DNA from: Lobulomyces angularis
Lineage: Eukaryota > Chytridiomycota > Chytridiomycetes > Lobulomycetales > Lobulomycetaceae
NCBI GenBank assembly: GCA_027604685.1
Contig: JADHYX010000233.1
Span: 1 to 34,012 of the forward strand
Reading direction: 5' to 3'
Length of the DNA stretch: 34,012 bases
Below are positions 12,066-22,910 of the stretch, piece by piece (position 1 is the first letter of the stretch; every line of letters begins with the position of its first letter). The notes under the pieces were generated by a model that worked only from the letters and a program-made list of their open reading frames with translations, was not told the origin of the DNA and made no database searches. A program made the translations under genes and the position numbers.

Positions 12066-12415
12066 TTCAATTGAGTTCTATTTGAAAAATTATCACAATA
12101 TTGAAAAACCCTTTCAATAATTATCTGAGATAAAAATTGATTTTTTGTAGGCCAATTACACACAATTAGGATAAATAAGGAAACGCCAATGGAGTGACTT
12201 TTTTCAACGCAGGAAACCGTTGTTAATTGAAACTGGCAATTAAATTCTTTTGAATCTTAAATTTTAAAAAGGAAATTTATGTGAACTAAAATGCCAAAAT
12301 TTAAAAAAACAAATTTAAAATGCATATAAGAAAATTACTAATTCTGAGATTTTATTTAAAACTGAAAAATTACGCTTTAACAACAATCTGAAAATCTGCA
12401 ATGTATTAATTTTAT
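12066..12415. other. Intergenic spacer, no gene seen
   Basis: This spacer lies between the eS17 stop and the MPC2 start, both on the minus strand, so it should hold the MPC2 promoter and the eS17 3' UTR. I see nothing coding in it. Confidence 0.45.
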
Positions 12416-13185
12416 TTATTTTTTTTCTCTTTTTGGTCTAGCTCCAGGAACATGTTCAACCATAGTTACTTGAGGGATCACCACTGATACACCAGCTAGA
12501 TTTTCAAAGTTCATTGCTTTAAGAAGTGCCTAAATAAAAGAATGAATTGATAGATAGTATTAACAAATTATTTACATTGGTATCAGCATCAATTTCAATA
12601 GTTTCATTTGAAAGGGCAGAAACTTCAGGGACATAATTATCTTTACGTTCTCTTTCTTCTTCTTGAAGTTTGAATGAAATTCCTAGAAAATACAAAGCAT
12701 TAATATGAATGATTATTTAATAAAATGAAAAATTTACCTCTTACTGGACCACGTTGAATTCTCTTCATTAAATGGGTAGTAAAACCAGCAATTTTATTTC
12801 TTAATCTCTTACTGGCAATTATCGCAACTTCATCGGCAATTTTTTTGTTCGTTTGAAAATCTAAAGTTAATCTAGGATAATATTTTTCAATTATCACTCT
12901 TGAAGCTTTCTTAACAGTTTTAGTTCTAACACGACCCTAAACAAATAAAAAAAATAAAAAAATGAAATTAAAGAAATTATTGCTCTAGGATATTAATGCA
13001 TTATAATATTTTATTTTTAAGAAAAAAAAAATTAAGATGAAATTATAAAATCGATGCCATCCCATCCAAATAATAAAAAAATCAAGAAAAATAAAAATGA
13101 TTGCTTAAGATGAATATTATAAGTGTTTTAATGCAAGAGTACGTTGGATGGAATCTCTCTTTGTAGAAGTTTGTTTGCTTACCAT
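12416..13185 (-). CDS. RPS17: 40S ribosomal protein eS17
   Basis: eS17 is a small-subunit ribosomal protein of the 40S head region. Four exons read from 13185 down: an exon with only the ATG (13183-13185), then 12738-12936, 12576-12682 and 12416-12529. They join in frame to 140 residues (family about 135). The start reads [20 protein letters not shown], followed by [55 protein letters not shown] and [10 protein letters not shown], all close to eukaryotic eS17. The C-terminus ([20 protein letters not shown] and lysines) is more divergent, as in other species. Intron 1 is 246 nt, several times longer than the other introns here, and sits directly after the initiator codon, a common arrangement in fungal ribosomal-protein genes. 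Confidence 0.96.
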
Positions 13186-14002
13186 GTTTGAAAAGTTTGA
13201 GGAGGAAAATTGTTGGTTACACAAGATTATCACTTAATATTCAAAAAAATTTTTATCAAAATGTTTTAGAATTAGTGTTAAAAAGAATTACAATTTGAAT
13301 AAGGTGTTTAAATGATATTTTTTGGAACATAGAAAAAAAGGATGATGTTTAATGCTGAAATATAATAAAGGGAGACGATAGTGAATAATTTGATGTAAAA
13401 CTATTGAGACTAAGGTAATTGCGCAAATGCCATGATAAATAAATTTGGTTCATTCAAAGTTAATGAGGCACAACAACAGAAAATAGTTAAGCTCATCAAA
13501 TTTTAATAATCCTAAGATTTCTGAAGGGGAAGACATTTTATACAAAAAACAACATCTTTTGCAAAGTTTTCAATAAAAAAAAATTAGTTTTTCTTGTATT
13601 TTCACATGTAACATGCCATAAGAGTGACGGGCTTGGTTTGACTAAAAACAATTTCGATGTTTGGTTTTCTTTTGATATTTTTTTTGTGCTAAAGGAAACT
13701 CTATATAATCAGAATCATTATTTTAGTCGTAATGTAGTTGAATTAATTAAGTAAAAAAATTGTTTACTTAATTTACCATAGTAGAAGTTGTGTGAAAACA
13801 ATTCCCAATATAGTAAGATTAGAAGTTTAAATTACAACTTCCTGAATAATACTTAACTGAAATACTTTGTGTAAAAAAGCACGTTTCTCAGTCGTTTATC
13901 TGGAAGATAGAATCTATAGTTGTTTAAGTGTTTCTTAACCAATCAAAATTTTTTATGTGGTAAATAAAAATATCAAACCAAATTTAATCTAAAATATAAT
14001 AC
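13186..14002. other. Divergent intergenic region with one weak small-ORF candidate
   Basis: This region separates the divergent eS17 (-) and the 14003 gene (+) and should carry both promoters. Around 13432-13576 both strands have coding-like blocks. On the minus strand an ATG at 13536 opens MSSPSEILGLLKFDELNYF. On the plus strand MINKFGSFKVNEAQQQKIV stops at 13506 but would continue as NNPKISEGEDILYKKQHLL with one base removed. Only one reading can be real, and neither is supported by family recognition. The rest shows nothing. Confidence 0.35.
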
Positions 14003-16051
14003 ATGACTGAAGTCAAACCTACAGATATATTAGCGTCGCTACCCTCGACCATAACTAACAATAATGTGGTAAACACTCCTCAGAGTAGAGCAACAAGAGG
14101 GGGTTTCTTCAATGCTCATCAATTTCATCATAGTCAGTTCCAAAAACAAAATAATGTAGAAGACAATATGATCTGCAAAATAAAAAATCTAATTATTGAG
14201 GGGCCTCTTGTCAAATATGAAAATGAAAAGGTGCTGTGTAGAGATGAAAATGTATTAATTATCAGGGATCTAAAAGTGATAAGGGAGGAATTAATTAAAA
14301 GAAAAAAGGTTACTTTCATTAAGAAAAAAAATTTTTTATTAATTTCTTAATATTCAATAATAGGATGTCTTTGTAAGAGGATTTAAGTCGGATCCCAGAG
14401 AACCTTACAAACCTATTGGAGAACTTTACTTAGATTCGGATTTGCTTGTGTTAAACTGCCTTAAAATTGACCAAAATTCAGTTCAAAAGTAAAATTAATT
14501 AAATACTTTATTTTTTTCCAAAAAAATTTGAGTAGGGCTTCCAATAATAAAACAGCTGAGATTAGTTCAAAAGTGCATGAAGTACGGAAGTCTAATGGAA
14601 AAGGGTCAAAGGGTTCGATCTCAAATTTACATTTTCAGTTTCCTAAAGCATTACTGATAATTTATTTTTTAGACTTACCTCAAAATCAAAGTAATGGAAT
14701 TTCGTTCATTAAAGAAAGGCTCCTTAAATCAAAGATGCGGCTGCATGCAGTAAAGGTAAATTATACAATTATTTCTTAAATGTTCTGTTTGTTGCAGTTC
14801 GGAATTCCTTTTCTAGAGGTACTCGCTTCTGGAGAGAAAAAGTTAGTAGAAGAGGTTTCAAAAACGGTAAAAACTGATACGGAGGAAAATGGTACTGCTT
14901 TTAGTTAAAATAAAGTTTATAAAATTCACATTTTGCATTAGATCTAGATTGGATGCATTTAAAAATAGACCCGGAAAAACAAACTTATTACCAACTTCTT
15001 TTAGAAAAAAGGAAAAAATCTTTAGGTATACATAACACTTGATTATTTAGTAATGTAATTTTTTTTTGAAAATTTCAGCTGCTACTGGATCTACTTCAGA
15101 ATCCTTAAAATATAACAATAGTAACGAATCAAAAATTAAAAATTATGAAAAGAATAAAGCGCAGAAAGTTAAAAAGCGTGATAAAAAAAATAACTCTGTA
15201 GTTCCAATAGAAATTGAAAAAAAATTTGGGTCTGTAAAAAGGATGGAGGAGGCTTTGAATATAAATCAAAATGACAAAAGAGGAGAAGCTACTACTTCGG
15301 TATTTTATTTTAAACCCCGTTTCAAGCTAACTTTAATTCGGTTTTTAATTTGTCATCATTTTAAAATAGTTCCTTCAAACCAGAGACACTTGCTTTGAAC
15401 AAAGACACAGGCTGACCCAGTTACTTTATGAAGATTTGAATAGGTTGGCTGAAGTTACAATATATATTTAAAATTTCTTTAATTTTTAACTTTTCTTGAA
15501 ATCAGAGTTGATTTGGAAAGAAAATCAAATTTCAAACTAAAAATTAAAAATTTTGATGTTAGCAAGGTAAATTTAGTTGAAAATATACATTTCAGTGTAT
15601 AATTTTTTAAACTTAAAAAAAAAATTTTATACAAATTAGAATATTGGATTTGTAGATGACTTGCAAAATATGAGAATCAAGGCAAAAAGAGAAAAAATTG
15701 CTGAAAAAAACGCCATACTTAATGAACACCCTTGGTACAGAGATTTAATAAACAAGGTTGTCAATACTGGTGGTATTAAAAGAAAAACTTCTCCTTATGA
15801 GACCCTATTGATAGAGCGAGTTAAAGGGTAAATTAATATGATTAAATATAATTTTTACTCCTATTTTTAGTGTAATTGAGGATAAAAGAAGTTTTTCTCA
15901 GCTTACTTTTGTTCAAATGTTGAAAGTGATTCCCACCCATGAATTCACAAAAGATGAAATACAACGAATAATTCGATTTATCAAACAACACGAAACTATA
16001 ACTGAAAGGGATTATATTGAAGCTATTGAGTTAGCAGGACATCAAATTTAA
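14003..16051 (+). CDS. Unrecognised multi-exon protein, about 495 residues
   Basis: Eleven exons join through GT-AG introns of about 43-70 nt to a single open frame ending in TAA at 16049-16051. I do not recognise the family. The N-terminal part has a compact region (ICKIKNLIIEGPLVKYENE, then VFVRGFKSDPREPYKPIGEL). The middle (residues about 220-290) is Lys/Asn/Ser-rich and likely disordered. The C-terminal third is helical and charged and looks the most conserved: HPWYRDLINKVVNTGGIKRK, LLIERVKGVIEDKRSFSQLT, FVQMLKVIPTHEFTKDEIQR, IIRFIKQHETITERDYIEAI. I see no signal peptide or membrane segment. The unbroken frame over eleven exons argues for a real gene. It lies divergent to eS17 and convergent with HIRA. 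Confidence 0.75.
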
Positions 16052-16278
16052 TTTTCTTTTTGTTTTATTTCAGATAATATACAGATTTCTCTAATTTATG
16101 GATTACACCTAAAAAATTTCAATTTTCAAAGAAATGATATATAGATCAATGTGACTGTTTTTCCAAAGAAAACTATTTGTTGCAATATTTAAAAGCAAAA
16201 CTATAAATTATCAAAAAAACCTTCAAAGTTTAAGAAGTTATGAGTTAAAAACAAATTTAGTTTTCGTAAAGATATTTA

Positions 16279-19200
16279 TTAATTATCTAAGTAAACTCTA
16301 TTGTCAGTCAGTTTTTGTTCCTTTCTTTCTAATTCCAAAATACTCTCATTATATAAAAAGAGTAATTTTTGTAAATTTCTATTACTTCCTTTATATAAAA
16401 AAAAAAAACAAAATTGTTCATAGCATATTTTGAAAATGGTTTACCGAAAACATCTATCAAGTCCTTCAAAAGGTTTCTTTTTGATATGCCCAAAATGTAA
16501 GGATCCCAGTCATCTGTGGTAGTTTCATTTATACTATCGCAAATCAAAAAATTAAATTAATTTTTGAATTTTTACTTTGAAATAGGTCCCAATAGACTTT
16601 CTAGCAATTCAGTTATTTTCTCTATGCAATTTTCATTGCTTAATTTTCTTCCATAAAATAATAAAATTTCTTTATATTCTTTAGCTTTTTTTTCAACTTT
16701 GAGATGGCAAAGCTGATTCTGAAACAAAATATTTTACAATTTAAGTAAATTAATTAGATACCTCAATCTCCGAAATTTCCAGTCTTTTTAAATAGCGCTC
16801 AGAACTTTCTACAGACCAATTTTTTCTTAGCATTGAAAGGGCAGATTCAGCAGTGCTATAAGTACTTGAGCCATCACTTACTAAAACCCAGCATTGCAGC
16901 TTCAAATTAAAGGTATAAATTTTTCCGTCATTTAAATGGATAAAAGGGAGTTCTCTGACTAATTTAACTTTTGATATCTCAACTGTACTTTTTACATTAA
17001 CTCGCTTTGTTTTATTTTTAGTGCTGTTTTCGGAATTCTGTGTCGGACTCAAAAAGTGCCCTATCGACTCCTTTTTAATTAAACAAATTTCTTTTTCAAT
17101 ATTCCTAAATAGATGCAGTTAAATTTGAAATTGTAAAATAATAGGTGATACCACACATAAACGTTTCCTAAAGCAGTAATAACCATCAAAAACTCATCAC
17201 AGGATTCTAAATAAGAAGCTGGACTTTCCAAACTGAAAGGAGAATATAGTCTTCTGCCAGCAGGGGTATAAGTAAAAATTAATCCGTTCAAGCAAGCGAT
17301 GCATAAAAATTTTTCACTCCCACCCAGACTTATTATACTTTGATTTAGTTTATCTTCCCACATCAAATTTGTGCCATGTGTGACATAAACCTTCGAGCTT
17401 GATTTACTAATATTAATGCATTCAAAATTTATAGATTTGTTGCCGTTTAGACTTGACATTGATATAACTACTCTTAATTTCCCTTGTACATCTGGTATTT
17501 CCAATATGGATGATGGCACTGTAGAAGTTAGAACTGTTGGTAAAATATAATTCGTGGGATTTAACTAAAAAACATTAGCAATGATATAAAAAAAAATCCG
17601 TACATTTTCTTGGTTATCGTTCATAGTTTTTCTTTTATTGGTGCAACTTAGTGTTACGGTAGCTGGAACGGAGTTATTGTCTTCAGTAAGGCTAATACGA
17701 AAACCAATTAAAATAAAAATAATATTAAATACTTTCTAACAAAAACTGGAGTAATCCTTTTCTTTCCACCTTTTTCACCGACTGTCTGATTTTTGGAAAC
17801 AAAAGCCGAACTGATTATGGTTGGCTTTTGTAAAATGTGTTGTTCATTTTGTATTTTTTCCGCAGTGTCAATTATCATGTCGTCAGATATAGTTTCAACT
17901 GGCTTTGTTGAGGAAGATGAAATAAAATCTTCCGATTTATCTCCTGCAGTAACGTTAGCTTCATTCATCAGATTTAAAAAACGATCCTTTCTTTCTTTAT
18001 GCTCATTCAATTCTATCTTCTTTTCCAAATTTAATTGAAGAGGAGTTTCAACTAAAATTTTATCTTTTGCTTGTAGACCATGCTCTTTTAAAATTTGTAT
18101 CTAACAAGTTTGGTTTTATATAAGTACTTGAACTTATATATATATTATATAATACTTTTTCATCTTGTGACACCGGACTCCCAAGATCCTTCTCACTAAA
18201 CTTTATAACTTTTACGGTTCCGTCATAAGAGCAGCAAAATAAATTGAAGCCATTCGGTGACCTTCAATTGTAAAGCTACAAAAAAATTGTTAAATAATAC
18301 CAAGCAAGATCTAAAATGCTGTGCTGAAATAAATTCATTGCACTTAATGGAGACTTGGCAATACTGGTCCACCAGATTGACACACCTAATAGTAAGATTT
18401 AGCGATGTAATGTAAATAATGTATCTACCAGTATCTTGTGAACCAACGGCACAAATGGCTGAGAGTGGTTCTTTTGATTTTTCCTTTAAAGTTAACGGTA
18501 ATCGAAACAAACTAGGGTTAAATAACTAAAACAAATTTAAAAAATGATGTAATATTTATTTACCGCAACTTCAACAGGAGCTTTGTGACCAACCAAGGAA
18601 ACTTCGCTGACAAAACCGTCCCTCTGGATAATTGGAGCAGTAGGAAATCCTCCGTTTTCTCCATTCGAGGTGACAATACAGCTTCCCTCTGGACTCCATG
18701 TTAGCCTTCGAAAAAAAGTTGTACTCGCCGCTGTTTGAAATGGTGAAGATATCTCGCTTTCAAGTTTCCAATCCGAAACCCTAACAATTTTCACCGTTTT
18801 GTCGTCGGACTAAAGAATTAATAATAAATTTTTTCTTGTACCTGACTTGCAAGATATTGTCCTATGGGATCCCAGGCTAAACCTTTAACGAACCCTGAAT
18901 GAAATTCCAGTTTCCTAATATTTTCTTATTTGTTACATAATATGAAAAAGGCAGTTTATAGTTTACTTACTAAATGTTTTAGTTGACCAAATAAATACGA
19001 AACTATCAAATCCAGCCGAGGCTAAAAAATCATTATCAGGAGACCAAGCCAAATCAGAAACATCTTTAAAATTAAACCATCTTTTGCATTTTTATAAAAA
19101 ACAACAATCTTTCATACCTGACGCGTGACCAGATAAAGTTTCTTGACGTTTCCAAACTTCAACATTTTCTATTTCTTCTCCAAAAACTTTGCCGCCAGAA

Positions 19201-19648
19201 GTATTTCTTCCCAAAAAACTCTTTAGTTCAAAAAAAAATTGCAAAGCACTTACTGCATTAATTTATAAATTACAATTTTTGTATCATCAGAACCACTCGC
19301 TAAATACAATCCATCAATATTAGAAAACCGGACACAAAGTACAGCACCTATTTAAAATTCGAAAAAAAAAAATAGAGGATGTTACAAACCAGAATGATCT
19401 GACAAGGTTGAGAGAAGGGTTTGGCTATCATCTTCCCCAGCTTTTTCACTAAGAATTCCACTTACTCTCCACACTTTCACTTTTTGATCTATGAAAAAGT
19501 TAAAAATCAATTCAAAAACTATTTTTTTTAAACCTTGACCAGCGGTTGCGATTCTTGTGCCAGATGGATGCGTGCACAGTGAATAGATAGTGGATAATTT
19601 TCCTTTTTCATTTTTATGCGCTATCCAATGTGGAGTTTCGATAATCAT
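16279..19648 (-). CDS. HIRA: HIRA histone chaperone
   Basis: HIRA scaffolds the complex that deposits histone H3.3-H4 independently of replication. Read from 19648 (MIIETPHWIAHKN) to TAA at 16279-16281, with about 18 short introns, it gives roughly 850 residues. The N-terminal half is a WD40 propeller: THPSGTRIATAGQG, KVWRVSGILSEK, LASGSDDTKIVIYK, DVSDLAWSPDNDFLAS, GLAWDPIGQYLASQSDDKT, LTWSPEGSCIVT, GHKAPVEVA, AVGSQDTG, DLAWSPNGFNLFCCSYDGT. A linker follows with a basic RITPVFV motif resembling the HIRA B domain that binds Asf1. The C-terminal Hira domain has RRLYSPFSLESPASYLE, GNVYVW and LGISKRNLLKDLIDVFG. This is the unsplit form; budding yeast divides these parts between Hir1 and Hir2. It is convergent with the 14003 gene. 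Confidence 0.92.
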
Positions 19649-20316
19649 AAGCTATATATATTATGAAATAAAAATCCAATTTTAAACTAAATTTTTTAAT
19701 AATTTTGAATGTTGAATGGAAATGTAACTACAATAAAATTATTGAAATTGTAGTAGAAAATTTTTTATTCCAAGATAAAAAATTTGAAACAGACGAAAGA
19801 AATTATAACATCCAGAACACTTTACAAAATTAAATTACTGCAAATCTCATTATTATATTCAGCAGCGTAATTTCTGATGTTTTTAGAGAGTATTTAGGAT
19901 CACTCTGTATGCACTTTTAACGTAGTTAATTTTAACATCTTTCTGTTTATTTTCCATTCAAATTACTCTATTGTTCATATTTTGTTTGAGTTCTAATATT
20001 TCCATTCTATAACTCAAATACTTTATATAGATCTTTCTATGCTGTTACATGCTATAAATAAGCTTGTTTACCAGGTAAAGCTCTAATACTATATTTACTA
20101 AAAAGTGCTTGAATAATAAAGTAAGATTCCAATAAAAATTCCTAATTATTATACTAAATTTACCATGTAAATATACTTCAATAAAAAAGGTAAATAATAT
20201 GATATGAATTTCCTACAAAAAGTTGCATGCTATAAATTCAAAAAAAACTAAGTTTTTTTTTCACTGAGGAAAAATATTCATAAAAATTTTAAAAACAAAA
20301 TCAAATCAAATTAATA
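19649..20316. other. Intergenic spacer, no supported gene
   Basis: This stretch should contain the HIRA promoter and the 3' UTR of the coiled-coil gene, both minus strand. A 42-codon plus-strand open stretch (about 19707-19830) has no start codon in frame and no linked exon, so I do not call it. Confidence 0.4.
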
Positions 20317-21962
20317 TCAATTTAAAGAGTTTCTAGATGAACTTCTTGAACTACTTCTTGGTCTTCCCATAGTTGCTCCTCTATTATTCATGGTATTGCT
20401 TTCAATAAAGCTGGTTCTGCTGCTTCTCGAAAGAGATCTTATGTCATCAAAAGGCAAAACTTCTCTGTAAAATAAGAATTGAACTAAATTTAATAAAAAA
20501 ACAGTATCGTACCTGTTGACAGGAGAAGTGCTGGGTCTTCTTTCAGAGACTGCTTTAGGTGATGAAACAATATTGTGAACATTAGTACTAGGATTACTGC
20601 TGTTATTAGCGGAATGCAGCAGTTTTTTAAGCTCATCATTCCTTTTTTGTAATTGATTATAAAAGTTTTCAACTTCAAACTCCTTTTCAAAGTTGATCAC
20701 TGGCATATTTAAAGATTTCAGATGTTTTTCGAAATCTATTTTAATTTTTTCGAGGAATATTTTCAACTCAATCAAAGTCTCTTCGTTTTCTTTTTCAACA
20801 CTCTCAAGTTTACCTAAAATAATGTGAGAAATTTAGTTTTTTATTACAAATTTTAGGGAAACGTGATCACCTTTGTAGGTAGCCACTTCAGATCTTAATA
20901 TCTCAAGTATACTTGGTGTAACACTGGGTAGCAGGTCGTTATAAGAAGATGAAGGACTATGTAAAGGGTGTGATTGCTGTTGTATAGAGATTTTTAATGG
21001 GGTAGATATTCCTGAGGAATTTTGATCCATTAAGCTTTTCAGCTGTTTTTGTAATCGGTTGACAATAAATTCTTGTTCCATTTCTAATGATAGCTCCATA
21101 TCAATTTTCTCTTTTTGCAACTAAAAGTAAAGCAATTAAATAATGGACAATTGCACTAACAAGCTACCTTTTGTAATTTTTTTTGTAAGTTATTCGTTAT
21201 CATCTCTTCTTCTTGTTCCAACTTCATTAACAAATCACTTTTTTCTTTTTTCAATAAACTAATTCTTTTCAAAAGCTTGTTTGAGATAAATTCTATCAAA
21301 AATTAAATTTGTCATTCAACGGAAAAACTTTTACAATCATACCTTCTTCTTGCTCCACAAATCTTTGTATGTTACAGTTGTTCTCTTTTAATTTTGTATT
21401 TTCAGATCTATATGGAAGTAAAAATAAAAAGTTATTTTGGATTACCTAAGAGAGGCACTATGACCAAGTTCCACTTCAAATTCGAATTTCAGCCTAAAAT
21501 ATTTAAAAATTCAATAACTATGGAATTACCTGGTAATTAAATCGTCTTGCTCATCGATTTTATCTATCAAACCACTTATCATGTCTTTCAACTCTTCTCC
21601 TTGCAAATTAATAACTTCATCCTGCCCTAATAGTAATCTCGCTTTTCTATAAGGTGTGTCAAGAATTTTATTATCATCAGTTCTCAGTGAATTTAACGCT
21701 TGTGTGAAGTTTTCTTGACGTAACTTCTTTTCCTGTTCGAATTTTGATAAAGATAGAATTAAGTCGTTTGATTCTACTTTACTTTGGTGCAATTCTAATT
21801 CTAAATTTTCTTTTAACTTCAATTCAACACTTTCTAACCTTTCTAGCAATTCCTTATTTTGCTAAAAAATAAACGTCTATAATAAATCATTTAAAGAGAC
21901 CTTACTTTTGTAAGTTGATCAATTATGTCAGTATTGTTATGGCTATCTGTTGAAACAACCAT
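20317..21962 (-). CDS. CCDC6-family (DUF2046) coiled-coil protein
   Basis: Read from ATG at 21962 (MVVSTDSHNNTDIIDQLTK) to TGA at 20317, with about seven introns, this encodes roughly 440 residues. Most of the chain is long coiled coil. The family's repeated E-Q-E-E pattern is clear: FVEQEEFISNKLLKRI, LMKLEQEEEMITNNLQKKL, and LEMEQEFIVNRLQKQL, each followed by a KEK-type spacer. This matches the triplicated EEFxxNxLxKKI units of CCDC6. The C-terminal 150 residues are Ser/Pro-rich and basic (SPKAVSERRPSTSPVNR, GRPRSSSRSSSRNSLN), as in CCDC6 tails, and offer many possible phosphorylation sites. In animals CCDC6 acts in the DNA-damage response and is a fusion partner of RET. The role in fungi is unknown, so I give no function here. 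Confidence 0.82.
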
Positions 21963-22228
21963 AGCTTTTTTTATCTTTGTAATATTTACTTAGTTACTTG
22001 ATTATTTTAATTTAATTTTTTTTTTATTTTCAAACTTCAAATTTTAATGATGTGAAGGAAGACTTAAATATTTGACATCTCATTATTTTTTCAAAATTTA
22101 AGTACAATACAATACTTGATATAATTGCTTATAAGGACAACTTTACATTCTTCTGTAATTTCTTGTAAGTCAACAAGATTTGGTAGCAACTATGACCCTC
22201 TTTCTTGTCACAATAACGAAATATTGAT

Positions 22229-22685
22229 TTAAAATTTCTTATTAACGTCACTTTCATATTTGTAACTGCTATTGATTTTACACTTGATTAAATTGCACAA
22301 AGTTTCCTTTAGATCTGTAGACCAACAATTAATTTACTACTGTGGCACTTTTATTTCAGAATGCTCAAGTTTACTAATTGTTCAATGATTAACTAGCTAT
22401 TCTATTGGAATAATGGGGTATTAGTTTGGAGTTTCTTCTCTAAAAAAAGTAAGAAAGCTACTTTAGTTTATATTTATATGTGATGGATACCAAATGCTTT
22501 TTCGCTACTGTTATGAAAAAATGACCTAATTTTAAGAGCATCAAAAGAACAACGATATTAGCTACCTTCGTCAATAAAGGATAAATAGTCTTCGCAAGAC
22601 ATTAGGTCATTGTCAGCTGGATTCAGATTTTTAATCTATAATATATGCTGTGATGTGATATATTTTAAAATAATACCCGTTTCAT
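22229..22685 (-). CDS. Probable small protein of 75 residues, unknown
   Basis: Four minus-strand exons join cleanly in phase. The ATG is at 22685 (MKR), then a 41-nt intron (22636-22676), then IKNLNPADNDLMSCEDYLSF. A third exon reads VAKKHLRRNSKLIPHYSNRI, and a last exon reads NLKETLCNLIKCKINSSYKY to a TAA at 22229-22231. Intron sizes are in the range of neighbouring genes, and the acceptors are TATAG, ACAG, TTTAG and CTACAG-like. I do not recognise the family. It is charged and cysteine-containing, with no signal peptide or membrane helix. It sits between the CCDC6-family gene and the assembly gap, divergent from RRP5. Support is coding character and phase only, so an alternative gene model is possible. 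Confidence 0.5.
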
Positions 22686-22868
22686 ATTCAACAAATTACA
22701 TGTTTTTACAAAAAAAAAAAAACTTTTCTTGGTAAAAATAAAAAAAAAAATCAAAAAAATAAATACTACTAATAGTAAGGTTTAACAGTAGTAAAAGAAA
22801 ATATGAAGTTAATTTACTTATTGCAAAATTGCAAAAATCATCCTTTCATTTTTTTTTTTTTTTTTTTT

Positions 22869-22910
22869 NNNNNNNNNNNNNNNNNNNNNNNNNNNNNNNN
22901 NNNNNNNNNN
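22869..22910. other. Assembly gap (42 N)
   Basis: The N run directly follows a long T run. It removes the start and first residues of RRP5, and its true length is unknown. The open frame printed across it upstream (from 22803) is T-run translation and not credible coding sequence. Confidence 0.98.

Noticed and set aside
12937..13182. snoRNA inside eS17 intron 1
   Set aside because: No convincing C/D or H/ACA box set was found on either strand.
19707..19830. Plus-strand open stretch reading WKCNYNKIIEIVVENF
   Set aside because: There is no start codon in frame, no linked exon, and the composition is expected by chance in such AT-rich DNA.
22129..22257. Minus-strand ORF starting MKVTLIRNFKSIFRYCDK, 42 codons
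   Set aside because: It overlaps, in another frame, the last exon of the better-supported four-exon small gene (22229-22685), and no further exon joins to it.
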